Assembly: GCF_932526225.1 (NCBI RefSeq)
Contig: NC_064035.1
Coordinates: 3,471,501-3,535,500, forward strand
Source of the DNA: Nematostella vectensis
Lineage: Eukaryota; Cnidaria; Anthozoa; Actiniaria; Edwardsiidae
Reading direction: 5' to 3'
Length of the DNA stretch: 64,000 bases
In this document: in pieces, positions 1 through 12,307 of the stretch
Position numbering within the stretch: the first letter of the stretch is position 1
Layout: every line of letters starts with the position of its first letter
Translations under genes and position numbers: made by a program
Notes under the pieces: model-generated
The model's input: the letters and a program-made list of their open reading frames with translations, nothing else
Databases searched by the model: none
Told to the model about the DNA's origin: nothing

Positions 1-1020
1 GACAGTTCGCAGGTAAAAAGCCGCCATTTCACCGTGTGTACCACGTGTAGTAGAAGTTAGTTTAATGACAAAAATTGCGTAGCAGCCCGTAGACTGAATT
101 AAGCATTTACAAAACGATTTACACTACAAATAAATATATAATTATAACTATATACAATAATAACTATAAAATATATAAACGTGATGAAGTTCATCCTAGT
201 TTAAAATTAATCATAAGATCCAATATGGGCATGATGCCGTAAGACTAGAGCTAGTCTAACGTTTTTCAGCACTGTCATTTGGAATTTAATTAAGGGCTGA
301 CCGAGAGTGGCCTGAGACAAAGCTAGTAAAAATAGTATACAGGGGTAGTCTGGCTTACGAGGAATGTATGCCCTATGGGCGTATAATCAGAATAATTGTT
401 TATAATTGTTTAATTACGCTTATATTAAAGCTGTTAACATCAGCGCTAATCTTTACATATCTATATACAGGTTCTGTTGTTAGCACGTTGCTTAATAGTG
501 TCAACTCCATTAATGGTATCTCAATTATAATTCCCTTTACGTTATTTTTCTGAATAGAGTCGATGACCTTGTTCAAGCCATGTACACTCCATCAGACTCG
601 GCGCTCATTCAAGAGAGGTACACAGGAATTGCGCGTATATGACTCGGGCGCTAGGATGGTACCTTGGCACTGTCAGTACTGCGTATTAGCCCCCTAGGAG
701 GGCTTCTCAGATTGAGCTATTAGTAGCCTCGTTCCCAGGCGTCTCTTGGTTGCGCGGCCATGAGAAGAGCTGACCGAGAGTAGCCTAGGGACGAGGCTGT
801 TAGCACATGATCAAGTTGGAACTCGTTATTTTTCCAGGTCTAGCGCACTGCGCAAATCCATACTGCACCTACTTAAGGTAAGATGGATATGATCCTCACC
901 CAAAAGGATGCCCCTACCCACACGCTAAAATACTTCTCGCCTGCGCGTAGATAAGGGAGGACGCATGACTCCCCCTGACTATCAAAACAGCGTTCGTTTT
1001 GTTAAATAACCCGATTTCAA
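1..1020. other. Gene-free stretch with a small inverted repeat
   Basis: No coding region is supported here. An imperfect hairpin pairs AGCCTCGTTCCCAGG near 725 with CCTAGGGACGAGGCT near 783. The phrase GCTGACCGAGAGT occurs twice (about 296 and 769) in the same orientation, so this is probably decayed mobile DNA. Confidence 0.4.
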
Positions 1021-1023
1021 ATA

Positions 1024-1165
1024 CCCTGCTAGCAAAGCTTTCTTCCTGTTTGTTTCTATCAGTTCACTTATCCGTGTCGCGTCTCTGTTCTTTCGCGATT
1101 TCGTTAAACGCGACACGGATAAGTAAACTGATAGAAACAAACAGGAAAAGCTCTGCTAGCATGGT
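1024..1165. repeat. Foldback element, copy 1
   Basis: Two arms of about 57 bases (1024-1080 and 1109-1165) are near-perfect reverse complements around a 28-base loop. The outer ends carry CTGCTAGCAAAGCTTTC-like sequence and the inner ends carry CCGTGTCGCG / CGCGACACGG. The same arm sequence recurs at about 10428 and, more loosely, at about 50936, so this is a dispersed foldback (MITE-like) family and not a single-site hairpin. Confidence 0.75.
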
Positions 1166-1212
1166 AGATTTTAAATGACTTTTTGAACGAAAGCAAATCC
1201 TTGACACTATCG

Positions 1213-1392
1213 TACCTAGAATATGCGGTTTTCCTCGATGATAAAAACTACGTCTACTCTAGAATATGCTGTTTTTCCTCAGATGATAAAAACTACGTCT
1301 AGTCTAGAATATGCTGTTTTTCCTCAGATGATAAAAACTACGTCTAGTCTAGAATATGCTGTTTTTCCTCAGATGATAAAAACTACGTCTAA
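1213..1392. repeat. 45-bp minisatellite, about 4 copies
   Basis: AGAATATGCT recurs at 1218, 1261, 1306 and 1351, giving a 45-bp period after a slightly diverged first unit of 43 bp. Because 45 is a multiple of three the array stays open in one frame as a 15-residue repeat, but nothing else supports coding. Confidence 0.85.
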
Positions 1393-1822
1393 TGATGATA
1401 GAGACCTCAAGTGGGCAGACGGCATTCTCCTCACAATTGAGCGAGAGATCGAGATGTTGGACGAAGAGAGCCGAATTGCACAGGGAGATAAGAGAGTCAG
1501 CCCCAACAGAAAGCAAGTGTTGTGTTTCGTTAATAAGACATTCGATATGTAAACTGCCAAGAGATTTCGGCCTAGGAAGGGTTTGTTGAAATCCCGAAAA
1601 GAGAGAGGGGAGGAAATCGGATTTGAGTGATGGGGACAGGTGCAACTTTCTTCCATTCGCCATTTCTCCCCTAATTTCTTATGTTCAAAGACAATAAAAC
1701 AATGCATATTACTACATTTAATGCGACCAAGTATTGCACATAGAAGTTAATATATCCTATCAGATATACTTCTGTATACATACATTTACAGGTATCAATG
1801 AATTTTCTTATTACAATAATTA

Positions 1823-1963
1823 GAGTGGTTTTCAAAATCCCGTGCAACAAAATGTAATTGTTAATGTGTGATAGTCAAGTCAGAACAAAAGAGAACAAAG
1901 ACATTAAAGTGTATTAGTACTAAATAAACTTAATAGTATTTCACGGGTTTTTGAAAACCACTC
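1823..1963. mobile_element. Short MITE with about 22-bp TIRs and a TA target site
   Basis: The left end GAGTGGTTTTCAAAATCC and the right end (reverse complement GAGTGGTTTTCAAAAACC) match with one difference over about 22 bases and face inwards. TA flanks both ends (1821-1822 and 1964-1965). The interior of about 95 bp is AT-rich and non-coding. The TA site suggests a Tc1/mariner-type parent, but the superfamily is inferred only. Confidence 0.7.
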
Positions 1964-1974
1964 TACTATTACAT

Positions 1975-2345
1975 AGCCGTAGCAAGCCTCGAATTATTGG
2001 GGGGGGGGGGCACGATACAGAATCATTAAGAAAACAATGGGGGGCACAGCCACGCCCCTACTGGTCATTTCCTTTAAATTTGTTTTTAAATATTGGGGGG
2101 CGGGGGGTATTATACAGAAGGCAAATTTATCTAGCATTGGTGCCCTGGCTACCAGGGATTCTTTTACGGCTTCTCATTACATAATTATTCTATCCCCAAT
2201 AGTCAAGTCTCGCCTTACTCTCGCTCTGCCAATATGGATAACTTCTAATTAAGGACAGAAATACATTCCTGACGAAAATCCCGCCCGTTATTACGTTATT
2301 ACGCAATCAAGGCAATAAATAACGGTCCTGGGTGCCCCCACAGCG
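1975..2345. repeat. Dispersed G-rich repeat, copy 1
   Basis: The block at about 2038-2100, containing GCCACGCCCCTACTGGTCAT, is repeated almost verbatim at about 50190-50262 in the same orientation. Both copies are preceded by a TAATTATTGGGGGG-like context and followed by a second G-run. It is an uncharacterised dispersed repeat without coding potential. Confidence 0.6.
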
Positions 2346-2608
2346 AGAGCGGACCGTATTTCCTCTTAGTGTGGACAATCATTGTGTCGTAACTAGCAAA
2401 TTGCGGGTATTAAACAAGTCAAGATGTGCACCTGAATAAGTTTGTGAAAACTGAGATTTTAGTATGTTTCCTATGATGCAGCGCGGGCTACAACTCATGG
2501 ATTATCACGGTCAGCCCTGGATAGCGTGCCTTTAGTGGGGTGTACCGGAGTACACAAACCCTGCAAGAAACATACTGGGGACACGATTTGTTGGGTAAAT
2601 ACTAGGAC

Positions 2609-2725
2609 AGACGCCGTTCTTTTCATGTGCCCATGACGCCGTTCTTTTCATGTGCCGTTCCAAATGCAAATAAACATAAGAACAATTGATGCATTTGTAA
2701 CGGTACATGAAAAGAACGACGTCTA
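2609..2725. repeat. Direct plus inverted short repeats
   Basis: GACGCCGTTCTTTTCATGTG occurs twice in tandem (about 2610 and 2634) and once inverted near 2703 as CATGAAAAGAACGACGTC. This is a small composite repeat that can fold into a hairpin. Confidence 0.6.
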
Positions 2726-3874
2726 AACTAGGTCTAAGACACTTTCCATGGCCTATGGAATTCACAATTGACCAATAAAAAAATAGAAGAATAATGAAAT
2801 GTCACGAATTAAAAGTTTATGAAGGTCATCAAATCTTCGACATGTCGATAAATCGTCCGTGTCGAGAAGTTGTGTGTCAAACGAGTGTCTCACAAATTAT
2901 TAGGAAAAACAACATCAATCGGCATCCTAAACCTAATGTGCAATCCTGTCAAGACAATCCTTATAAAAAAATGGCTAAAATCACAGTCAACTGTAAAAGT
3001 GGAAATTTTCGCCCACACCACGCTAAATCAAGGGAATAAAGAGAAAATCTAAATATATATTGCAATGACAATACCTTTTTGTGCATGGTGCGAAAAAAAA
3101 TCGTGAAAAGAAAGATATTGGAGTCTGAGACATTTCCTGCGCGCGAGAATTTCCGAGTCTACAATTACTGCTAAAAGAGTGTTAAAATTATAAACATGTG
3201 TTACTTCTTATTACCGATATTGAAATTTAAAATAAAGTATTTAACCCATTGAATGGATATGAATATCTGTTAAAACAGATAAGAATACATTGCTCAAGAA
3301 AAAAAACAATTCGTAGCTGTAAATTTCCAGGGTCGATCAATAAAACCATGAAAAGCGGAAATATGGATGTATCAAAACAGTCAAATATAGACACGTTTTG
3401 ACAAGTTACAGCTGTCTAAATACTTGATACTGATTCATCAGAAGACAATAAATAACACGACACATATTTTGGGAGATCACGGTTTTACTGGTCGTGCTGT
3501 CTCTTCGTAATTGAGTTTGTTTTCTACAAAAACTAGGACATCGACGTGGAAATAAGACACTTGAGTCCAATCAATGCCATGAACAATTGGGTTGACTAGA
3601 CAAGGAATGACCCAAACTTGTGGAATTTGCAGATAAATCTGTCTTTTGACTGAAATACCAATAAGTTTGGGCACAGCTAGCTGTATAGTGTGATCAAAAA
3701 TATTTTGTTACTAAAACTGTCATTAGTGTCATTAAAACTTGATTCTAATTTGATTCCCCTAACTCCAATTGTATTGAACATTTCAAAAACTGTGATCTAC
3801 AGTAATGGCACAAATACTATGATCAAATAGCACAAATAATTCCCATCTACTATTTTCTTTAAACCTTTTTTCCT
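2726..3874. other. Gene-free stretch downstream of numb
   Basis: AT-rich sequence without supported exons. The part next to 3875 probably includes the numb 3' UTR, but I could not place a convincing poly(A) signal for it. Confidence 0.4.
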
Positions 3875-6800
3875 TTAAACCCAGTATACATTGGAGCCTT
3901 TGTTAAAAGGGTTTGCCGTTGCCCCAGGGCTCGAGAGTGGAGACCCCGTCCGCCGTGTGGCAAGAGATGCGAACTCGTCATCTTCTCGTACCTGATGCAT
4001 GCCAGTAGAGCCCCAAGGGCCATTCGATTGACTAGCTGCCGGTAAAGAGTTGTTCATGTCCTGAGTCCAAGCACTTGAAAGTGCACTGATCTGAGCTGCC
4101 GTCTCAGCGAATGGGTTATGTGTGGCGAGGAGACCTTGGTTTGAATTACTTTCTTTGGTTGATCCTTCTGCTGATGCCAGCCATTTCTCGGCATCCGACA
4201 CCTTGCGCTCCAGGGGTCGGCCATGTGGCTGGTACTGCGGCTGTGCTGCGGGCCACTGATTGGTCTGGGGCGAAGTGTACTGCATGGTGTTTGGTTGAAG
4301 AGGAGTGGCGGCCTGGGGTAGGGATCCTGTGCTATTGACAGCCATTGATGTTGGGTGCATGCCGTTAAACACTGTGGCACTGGACAAAGGAGCTGCCTGC
4401 ATCTGCGGGTATGCTAGAGAGGCATTTGACTGCATGACTGGATGGCTCTCTGGTACAACAGCAGGGGAGCTTTGTAAGCCAAGAGCATCAACAGCAGGAG
4501 GCAATTTGGGCGCCATCCCGGGGTCTTCGAGCAGAGTTGAGTATCCAGCTTTGCCCGAGTCTTTCAGTGGCGTCAGAGACATGGGGGTTGACCGATACCT
4601 CAGTGACATATGTCTTGTGAAGGGTGATGGGGCAAAGGGTTGGGGCCTGGACCTGGCCGCTGCTGGTGGTGGTTTGAGTGCCGGGGGTACTTGTTGTGTT
4701 GTTGTCACTACAGGTGCAGTTGACGATGGAGAAGACGTCATGCCTGATGTCTCTGTGGGTCCATTAACGACTGAGCTTGCACTAGTCACAGAAGAAGGTG
4801 TTGACACAAAAGCTCTCGAAGATTGTTGCTGATTTGCAACTGTCGATGGTGCTGTGGAGGTAGCTTGCGTTCCATCAGTTTTTTCTCCCTGTCAAGGAAT
4901 AACGGAAGTCAATGCCTTGCTTTAGCCAGATATGTATGCTTCACCAACATGACAAGCTTGAAGCACGTTGTTGGTAAGATTAGCATAACAATGTGAACCA
5001 GCAGGATATCAATAGTTAGACCAGCAATCTGTTAGACTCAGTGTAGAAATAATCACTGCCTTTACATAAAACCTTAAACTTTTAAAGGGCACACTCACAG
5101 GGTTGTTCTAAGAAAGTTTTATAAAATATAAGGGTGAAACAAAACAACATAAAGTGTTTCTGATAACCTTTGCCCAAGTGTAATAACTACTGTAGTAATG
5201 AACCAGTTCTCCGTGAAAGGGATTTTATGCAGAGGATGAAGTCGGTTTATCTATACCATAGGTTTGAGTTCAGCCTGTACCGAAACCTTAAAGTATATTT
5301 TCAACCCATTCTATCCGCTCTGTGCAAGACGTTCAAAACACAATATTGTTTTCATCTAAAGATCTAAGGTCACTTTACATAGTGCTTTCCAAAGAATGTT
5401 GATACAATGAAACCTGAAGCAAAGTATTGCTATAACAAGCAGAAATAATGCAGACTAACCTCCTTAGCTGCTTTGGCTTGTTGTTGCAAGGCTTGAGCCT
5501 TTTGCTTTCTCTGAAGACATGCAGTAAATGCGCAACCAACAGCATGACTCAGTCGCTCTCCCTGGATTAAACATCACAATTAGACACAACAATACAAGCA
5601 TGAGCTCAAAAGGTGAGTAAGAAAACCTTACTAGGGGCACTTACAGTATCACGGATAGCAATGAAGCAATGACACATCCACCGGCGAGTAGTGCCCTCTC
5701 GGCAAATGTACGAGAACACGCGGTCATCGCTTGGATCAGGTGTACAGAAAGACACCTTCTCTATCGTCTGGTCAATGGTAAGGGACTGGAGAAATGCAAA
5801 TGCAATGGAAGTAAGCAAGCAACCGGCATTTACACACGTATTAAGCATTTTCCCATTACGTGTCAATGTGTCTTATTGATGTGTTAGTAAAGAAAATTGA
5901 TACATAACTTCTAACAGTTCAGAATGTTCTGTTTAGGTTCTACAAGTTAAGGGGGGATAGTGAACCAAGCCATTTCTGACATTGTCAAAACATCGACACA
6001 AAACGAACAACGTGACGCGAGTTGGCAGAAATGAATCGAAAAGATAAAGTATTTAATCAAGGTAATGCAAATGATTAGCCAGATTGAAGTGGCCGTTTTG
6101 AATGATTTTTTCCTTGAACGCTGATTGGAGGCTATTTCGGGTCTCACTATAATGGCTTCCTAGTTTTGTGTGAATCGTAAAAGAAAGACTTTTTCTCTAA
6201 AATAAAATGCATCTAGAAATCAAGGCTTATCTTACTTTAGGTAAGAACGAGTTTGACAACTCATTTAGGCATAGTTAGGTTATAAAAAGGATGTATTATT
6301 TAGCTTAGTTTATAGAGAAATTAATTATCAATGAGAGAATTCCACAGTAAATTTCATGTGAAATATGATATCGCTGAAGTTGCGCAGCGATCATTTTTTT
6401 CTCCAATTTTCTTTGCCAATCCACCGTGTCTTCAACCAGCCGCCATGTCGGAGCTTTGTTTTGACTTTCTTTTTCAACCTTTGGTAAATTAAGAGTGAAA
6501 TTTGGAGTATATTTTATTTTAACTTTTTTCCTCAGTTATTAAAGGATATTGTGGATTTTGTAGGAAAAATTAGCAAATGATACATCGTTTTACTAACCAA
6601 ACTGTGCATAAATGAGTTGTCAAATGCTATCAATCTGTCATCTTCCCCTAGGTAACAATATCTACCTGTTTTTTTTGATAATGTCCTAAAAATCCTTTCT
6701 CAAAGCTCAAGTCTCAAAGCCCCCCCCCCCTTTTTAACAGAAAAATAAAATAGGAAATACCTATTCTGGGAACTGTGAATGAGTAATACTAGTATTATCA

Positions 6801-9800
6801 ATCTTTTGGGGTGTGCTACAAAAAAGGGGCAATTGGGAGGAGGTCAAGCATTTCATAATGGAGCAAAAATAGCTAAGATCAAATAAAATCAAGCTTGGAG
6901 AATACATATCAAACAGGTGGTATGTATCTTACACATCTACATGGGGTGGATGATATATCAAGCTTTATGAGAGAAAATAATGTTGTTAATATGATTTTTT
7001 TCTCAAAAGAAATCACAAAACTCTACTCTCTAGACTATAAAAAGATTATCCATATACAGTATGAAAATATTGTAATATGCTGGCTCTGCTTTAGGGCAGT
7101 GCCTAAAGCGAGATATTTTAATTGTGATATTCGATTTAAATGATGATAAATATTTTTGTTTGAAAAGATCAGCAGCTTTATAATGCATGAGGACAAATGC
7201 TCAAATCTAGATAAAGAAAACCATTAGAACCCAACCAATTAGCATCTAAGATCCAATGATAATTCATTTTTGAATTCAAACTTGGTTGTTTCCTGTTAAA
7301 ACAGCATGGAATGAAAAAAAAGCAAGACTAGCTGAAGCACAGCTGTTCAAATACTCTACAATCATTTTTGCCTTGCACAACATTTTACTTATACTAATGA
7401 TATATAATTTGAGAACACAATGTGTAAGAACCTTATCTATAGGCATTCACTACAGAAACCGGCCGCCGGGCCTTAATGAAAAACCCATGCCTAAGGATAT
7501 TTGAACTACTAATGCTGCATTAATAATATAAATTCAAATAATTTACAAAGAGAGAAATCAAAATTATAGTAGTAGTTGACATGAAATATGAATTGACACT
7601 GGAACACTTATCATAAGTTGAAAGATCAAATTTCTTTCAAACTGAAAGGATGATCATTCACCATTCCTTTGTATTGTTTACATCTGTAAACACAAAATTT
7701 TTCAAAAGAATCATCTAAATATTAATTACCAAATATTCTTATATTCTCTAAAATAACCATATACAATTTAAATTGACACTTAATAAATATTTGATTGAAT
7801 GTATCTCAATAACTTGTTTGAATATATCAAAATAGAGACAATATTTTTTTCTGATATGGGGAGCATTAAAAGATGTGACTGGCTGTCTTTGTATAAAAAA
7901 GCCACCCCACCTAATAACCTTTTCTGAGGAACTAAATTCATTTTATTGCAGTGCCTGCTAGTTTATTTATAAATTTAACAACTTACTATATTTAATGTGT
8001 TTACATGTATTGATAGCATAACATCCCACATAATGAACTCCATAACATGTAAATCTATATACAGGATACTTTTCCTAGGTACAAGTTAGTTACCCCCTTC
8101 AAACCCCTCTACCTCCTTTTCAAACCCTACCTCCCTTTTGAACATCTAGATCCACCCCTTACTTCAAAATACACTACATGTACTACTGACTATCTCTCAG
8201 TATTTTAGATGCGTAGTTTAAATTAATTGTGTGTGGGTTATTTTTGGGCATTGTCATTAAAGATGATATAAATATACAGCATCTCAGACAACTCTTTTGT
8301 AATCCTTAATATAGATATAGAAATTTTTGTGATAGACAAGACCTCCGGTTTAACCTCCTTGCCTTGGACGAGGGATTCACAGTCTAATAGAGAGCTACTA
8401 GCAGGACCCTTTATTATACGGTCACTGCCATCCACAACCTCCAATGCACTCTGCTGTTATTGCTTCTGACATCATTAACTGTTATATTCCTTCAATTCTT
8501 GCAGCTAAATACTTGCAACATTGAAAACAAATACTGCTCACTACACTACAGACTCAATTGAATTTGTCATATTGCTAAAATTCTGAGTATTCAGAAAACT
8601 CTCAAAATGCTAAGTCACTTCTCAATTCAACTAATCAAGTTTTGAATTTGTAATGGAACACAACTTGTACCCTCTGATTGGTCAACCCATTACTATGTTG
8701 CTGGGAAAAGTGGCCAAGAAAACCATAAGGCTTTTAACTGAGGGAAGTCAAAACTTATTATGCTATTTGGGATTCATGAGCAGGAGTTCACAGATTACTA
8801 AAAATCGCATTAAATGCAACGACTAAACTTTGTCACACCAGCAACACTGTAAATAGCTATACTATAAAATTAACAGGAAAACACATTAACTTATTATATA
8901 ATTAGCTATTTTAAGCTATACTAAAGTATCAATCAACCAATCAAATTTGGTTAAAGAAATTTGCCAATCCCCATTTTTTAGAAAAAAAAAAGAGAAGTAA
9001 GAGCAGATTATATGGCTTCATTAAATTAGACTCATGGCCCAGAAACAGTAAACAACCATAGCACACGTTTCACATGGTCAGCAACGAATTTAAGAGTTCA
9101 ATTTGTCAACCACCTTAAAGGTCTAACCTAATAATACCACAAGTTAGCAAATTTCAGAGCAAATTTGGACAATTCATTTGTCCAGTCAAGTTTGCAATTT
9201 ATTGATCATAAAAGATAAAACGATGCACTTTACACTATAAATCAAACGCGAAGAAACAGACAATGTCGAGATGTGATTTGCATTGTCGCAAGGATTGTAT
9301 GGACCGTCAGAACTATTTGTTGCTAGTGCTAAGTATGCTTCTAGAATCTTTAGTGAAATTTGGTTTAAAAGTTGCAGAACAAAATAAGTCGATAACTCGT
9401 TCGAATGTAATTTACCAACCTTGGTTTCTTCATCCACGACACGAATGCAGTCAGACGTAACCAATAAATTCATCCTTTTCTTTTTATGAACCCCAGCCTA
9501 AGGAAGTAAAGGAATGAATCTGAGTTTATCTAAAACACGATGGGTTTTTTCCCATACCAGATGTGTATGTGACATTGAAGGTTCACAGACTGGTAATCGA
9601 CATGAATCGAACCACATAACTTATGTAAGTTAGCAGCAATCCATTACAGTTCCTTTTTATTCGCACGACGGCAATCGAAGACCTGTCTCCTTTTGTACGT
9701 GTATCACATCCTAGCCATCATTCCGGTTTTGGCCATCGGATATTCTTCACAATCCTGATAGCACGCGTATTAGCTCACAAAGCTCACTGCTAATGGTTAT

Positions 9801-10148
9801 GTACTCACTTCTCTCATCTTACGGAAGGCTTCGGCACAAACTTGAGTCCCCCGTGATTCAGTCACCTCTATAGCGCCAACGTACTGTTTATAAAAAAACG
9901 CACAAAGCACTGAAGTTTAGATATATGACTTCATTGAAAGGATCAGTAATTTATAGTGAAATCTATGCTGGTCTTCTTCGACGTAATCTTTTTCCTTAGT
10001 CGTCTTTATACACACAAACCTTGACTGGAAAGCTAACGCCTCCATTTCGCACTTTATAACTGTCATTCTCCCAAACTTGTGGACGATGGCTCTCTGGAAT
10101 GCGCCGGCGAGAGCTCCGTAAACTCAGACTACGTTTTAACCGCTTCAT
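3875..10148 (-). CDS. numb: Numb orthologue, six coding exons
   Basis: Numb is a membrane-associated endocytic adaptor that antagonises Notch. Coding exons on the minus strand are 10148-10020, 9883-9809, 9497-9420, 5785-5645, 5561-5460 and 4888-3875 (stop included). All have GT-AG borders and all five introns are phase 0. The predicted protein is 512 aa. Exons 1-5 (residues 1-175) encode the PTB domain: the start [15 protein letters not shown] is a basic membrane-binding stretch, then [52 protein letters not shown] and [12 protein letters not shown], all Numb hallmarks. Exon 6 is the low-complexity tail with a DAEKWL segment (Numb family DRWLEE), NPF at 433-435 and NPF at 501-503 (EH-domain ligands), ending VYWV. 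The start is the ATG at 10148, as in other Numb proteins. Intron 3 is large (3.6 kb). Numb versus Numb-like cannot be separated in an invertebrate. UTR exons were not located. Confidence 0.93.
5786..9419 (-). other. Large intron 3 of numb
   Basis: AT-rich intron of 3634 bp with no supported gene inside. It contains a C-run near 6721 and an A-run near 8987. It separates the exon ending in DEETK from the exon starting [10 protein letters not shown], inside the PTB domain. Confidence 0.7.
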
Positions 10149-10427
10149 CCCTACTAAAGAAGGCAAGATTCGCGACTCTGCAACACGTAATCGAGATGGT
10201 TGGGAGTTCGACAGTGAGTTGTATGGCTCAATGGTTTCACTGGTGCTACTGCGCACGCGTGCATGCGTAATCAAGTGAGTCATTCCAAAATGCAAATGAG
10301 TAAAACTGTAACTTTCTAAATGAATGACTGAGAAACGAATAAACATGCAATCATCATGAATAATGTCTAATCTTTTCTTCTTCAATAAACAGCAGTTATT
10401 GTTCCAAGAACAAAAAAGGCAAGTCTC

Positions 10428-10567
10428 TACCCTGCTAGCAGAGCTTTCTTCCTGTGTGTTTCTTCCTGTGTGTTTCTATCAGTTCACTTATCCGTGTCGC
10501 GAGTCTGTTCTTATCGCGTTCTCGTTTGCTTGTGTCCGCAGGTTTCTCCTGCGGACACAAACAAACG
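10428..10567. repeat. Foldback element, copy 2, with a nested hairpin
   Basis: The left arm CTGCTAGCAGAGCTTTCTTC... to CCGTGTCGCG matches the element at 1024-1165. Its partner arm is missing. Instead a different hairpin follows: CGTTTGCTTGTGTCCGCAGG (about 10528-10547) pairs with its reverse complement around 10551-10570, with one mismatch. The element sits about 280 bp upstream of the numb start codon. Confidence 0.65.
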
Positions 10568-10655
10568 AAAACGCGTAGCAAATCTCACGATAAGGCAAGG
10601 AGAAAAAAGTCGACACACGACTGCTTGCCCCCGGCGGGGGGATTTGACTTGGGAC

Positions 10656-10661
10656 ACCCCC

Positions 10662-10694
<33 letters not shown>

Positions 10695-10700
10695 ACCCCC
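10656..10700. repeat. Poly-C tract
   Basis: A nearly uninterrupted run of C of about 40 bases, broken by single A residues. On the minus strand it is a G-run that could form a G-quadruplex and that is prone to length error in assembly. Confidence 0.9.
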
Positions 10701-11607
10701 AGCTATCCTTACTCCCCCCTCCAGGGTTTATTTGAGGAACACTCCCTACAGATTTTCTCCAGTAATTCGAACTTTCAATATTTCGACCCTCCTACTAACT
10801 TAGAGTTATCAAATGTCTGATTCGGTCTTATAGTCTCACATTATAAAACACAAATAGCTCTGACTGACCGCTGACAGCCCGCTAATCAACCAATGAAAAC
10901 GCGTGCAGCAAAAAACAGTATATTATTTATCAGACGAGATATGTATTGACACTTTATTTAAAAGGGTGTGGGAGGGAAGATATTGTGGATCCAAAAGGTA
11001 GGGCTCCAAAGAAATAGGGGGAGACGGAGGGCTCTGTTTTTATACGAGTACAAAGAGGTCTACTTTAGAGGCTAAGGATTAGGCTAAGCATCCAATATAC
11101 ATTCATATCGAAAAAACGGGATAACTTCTTTATATCCAGCAACGATGAAAGGCTAAGGTCATATTGCAAACAACTGCAGTTAAGATTTTTTCGGACAAAG
11201 TAGCCTGCTAGCCGGACAAAGTAATTGTACAAACAAACTACAGATTGAGACTAACCAATCATAAGTACTTATGACCCCCCCTCACCCCCTGCACGAGGGG
11301 GACTCAGCTACTAAACAGAAGCTATCATGAGTAATTCGTATTAATTTGCGCGATTTCAGCGTTTAAAGTTATGAAAAGCCAAAGAGAAAAGTTATCAAAA
11401 GCCCAAGAGAATGTCTCCGAACCCCCCAACGAATTGCGGCCATACAGTAAACACCAGCGTAAAACAATGCTGAAATTTGGCATTTTAAGCACCCTTTTTA
11501 TATTATAGAACCTAGTGGGGTTTTATTAAATCCTGGTGGGGAAGAATAGGTTTTTAACTGAAAGATCACTAAAATGCTGATTGTCAAAATTCTGGATAAT
11601 ACCTTAT
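10701..11607. other. Gene-free stretch upstream of numb
   Basis: No exon is supported. It lies between the numb 5' end and the TIR element at 11608. The numb promoter may lie in or before this region, but I see no TATA box I would commit to. Confidence 0.35.
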
Positions 11608-11977
11608 TAGTCCATGGGCCGGACCATTTTTTGGTACCAAATCGGGTGACAAAACATGAATACCATCAAATGAAACCTTAGATTGAGAGGATTAGAAATA
11701 TGTATGGTAGACTTTGCGAAAGAGTAGCTTTAGCATATAATTTTAGGGTTTAAAGTCTTTGAAATCCGCATTTAGCATGAAAACGAGGCTCTAGATTCAT
11801 ATATGTAAAACTATGCAATACGTTAAATTGGAGAGCCTGAATCTAAGTAATATAATAGCTTGTACATAGAAAAGGGTATTTCATTCACTAAAAGTTGGTT
11901 AAATTAAAAAAAAAAAAACGTTTCAAATATATTTAAAAAAAAACTTTTTCATCGTGTTGCATCATGGGTAATCCAAG

Positions 11978-11996
11978 ATGGCGGCTTCTTTGGAAG
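11978..11996 (+). CDS. Possible first coding exon of the element's gene
   Basis: ATGGCGGCTTCTTTGGAAG is preceded by a CCAAG context and followed immediately by a strong donor GTGAGT. It encodes MAASLE plus one base. It lies inside the TIR element and upstream of, and on the same strand as, the broken gene, so it is a natural candidate for that gene's first exon. An acceptor (TGCCTAG) is seen near 12230, but the frame after it closes quickly, so the splice path is unresolved. Confidence 0.35.
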
Positions 11997-12307
11997 GTGA
12001 GTAAAACACTAATTCTTCGCTATTTTCTGCAAATCTGCAACGGTTGATCGGGTGACAAAATGGGACGTATAGATACCATAGATACGAAATCAATTAATAT
12101 AAATCAACAATTTTAATAAATGTGTGGATTTAAATCAAAGAACTTACAGTCATTCGAAATAACGAACTGTAATATTCGTGTCTAAGATACTTATAATGAT
12201 ACTTTTTTTTCTTATTGTGGTGCCTAGGAGCCTGCCATTCTCGTTCTGATAGGGGTAGAAAATGATCTAGAGAAGAGTCTTGTATCATTCATTGTACGGA
12301 AGACTAG

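Noticed and set aside
1223-1552. A 109-codon frame with 15-residue repeats
   Set aside because: Explained by the 45-bp tandem array; there is no homology-like content beyond the repeat.
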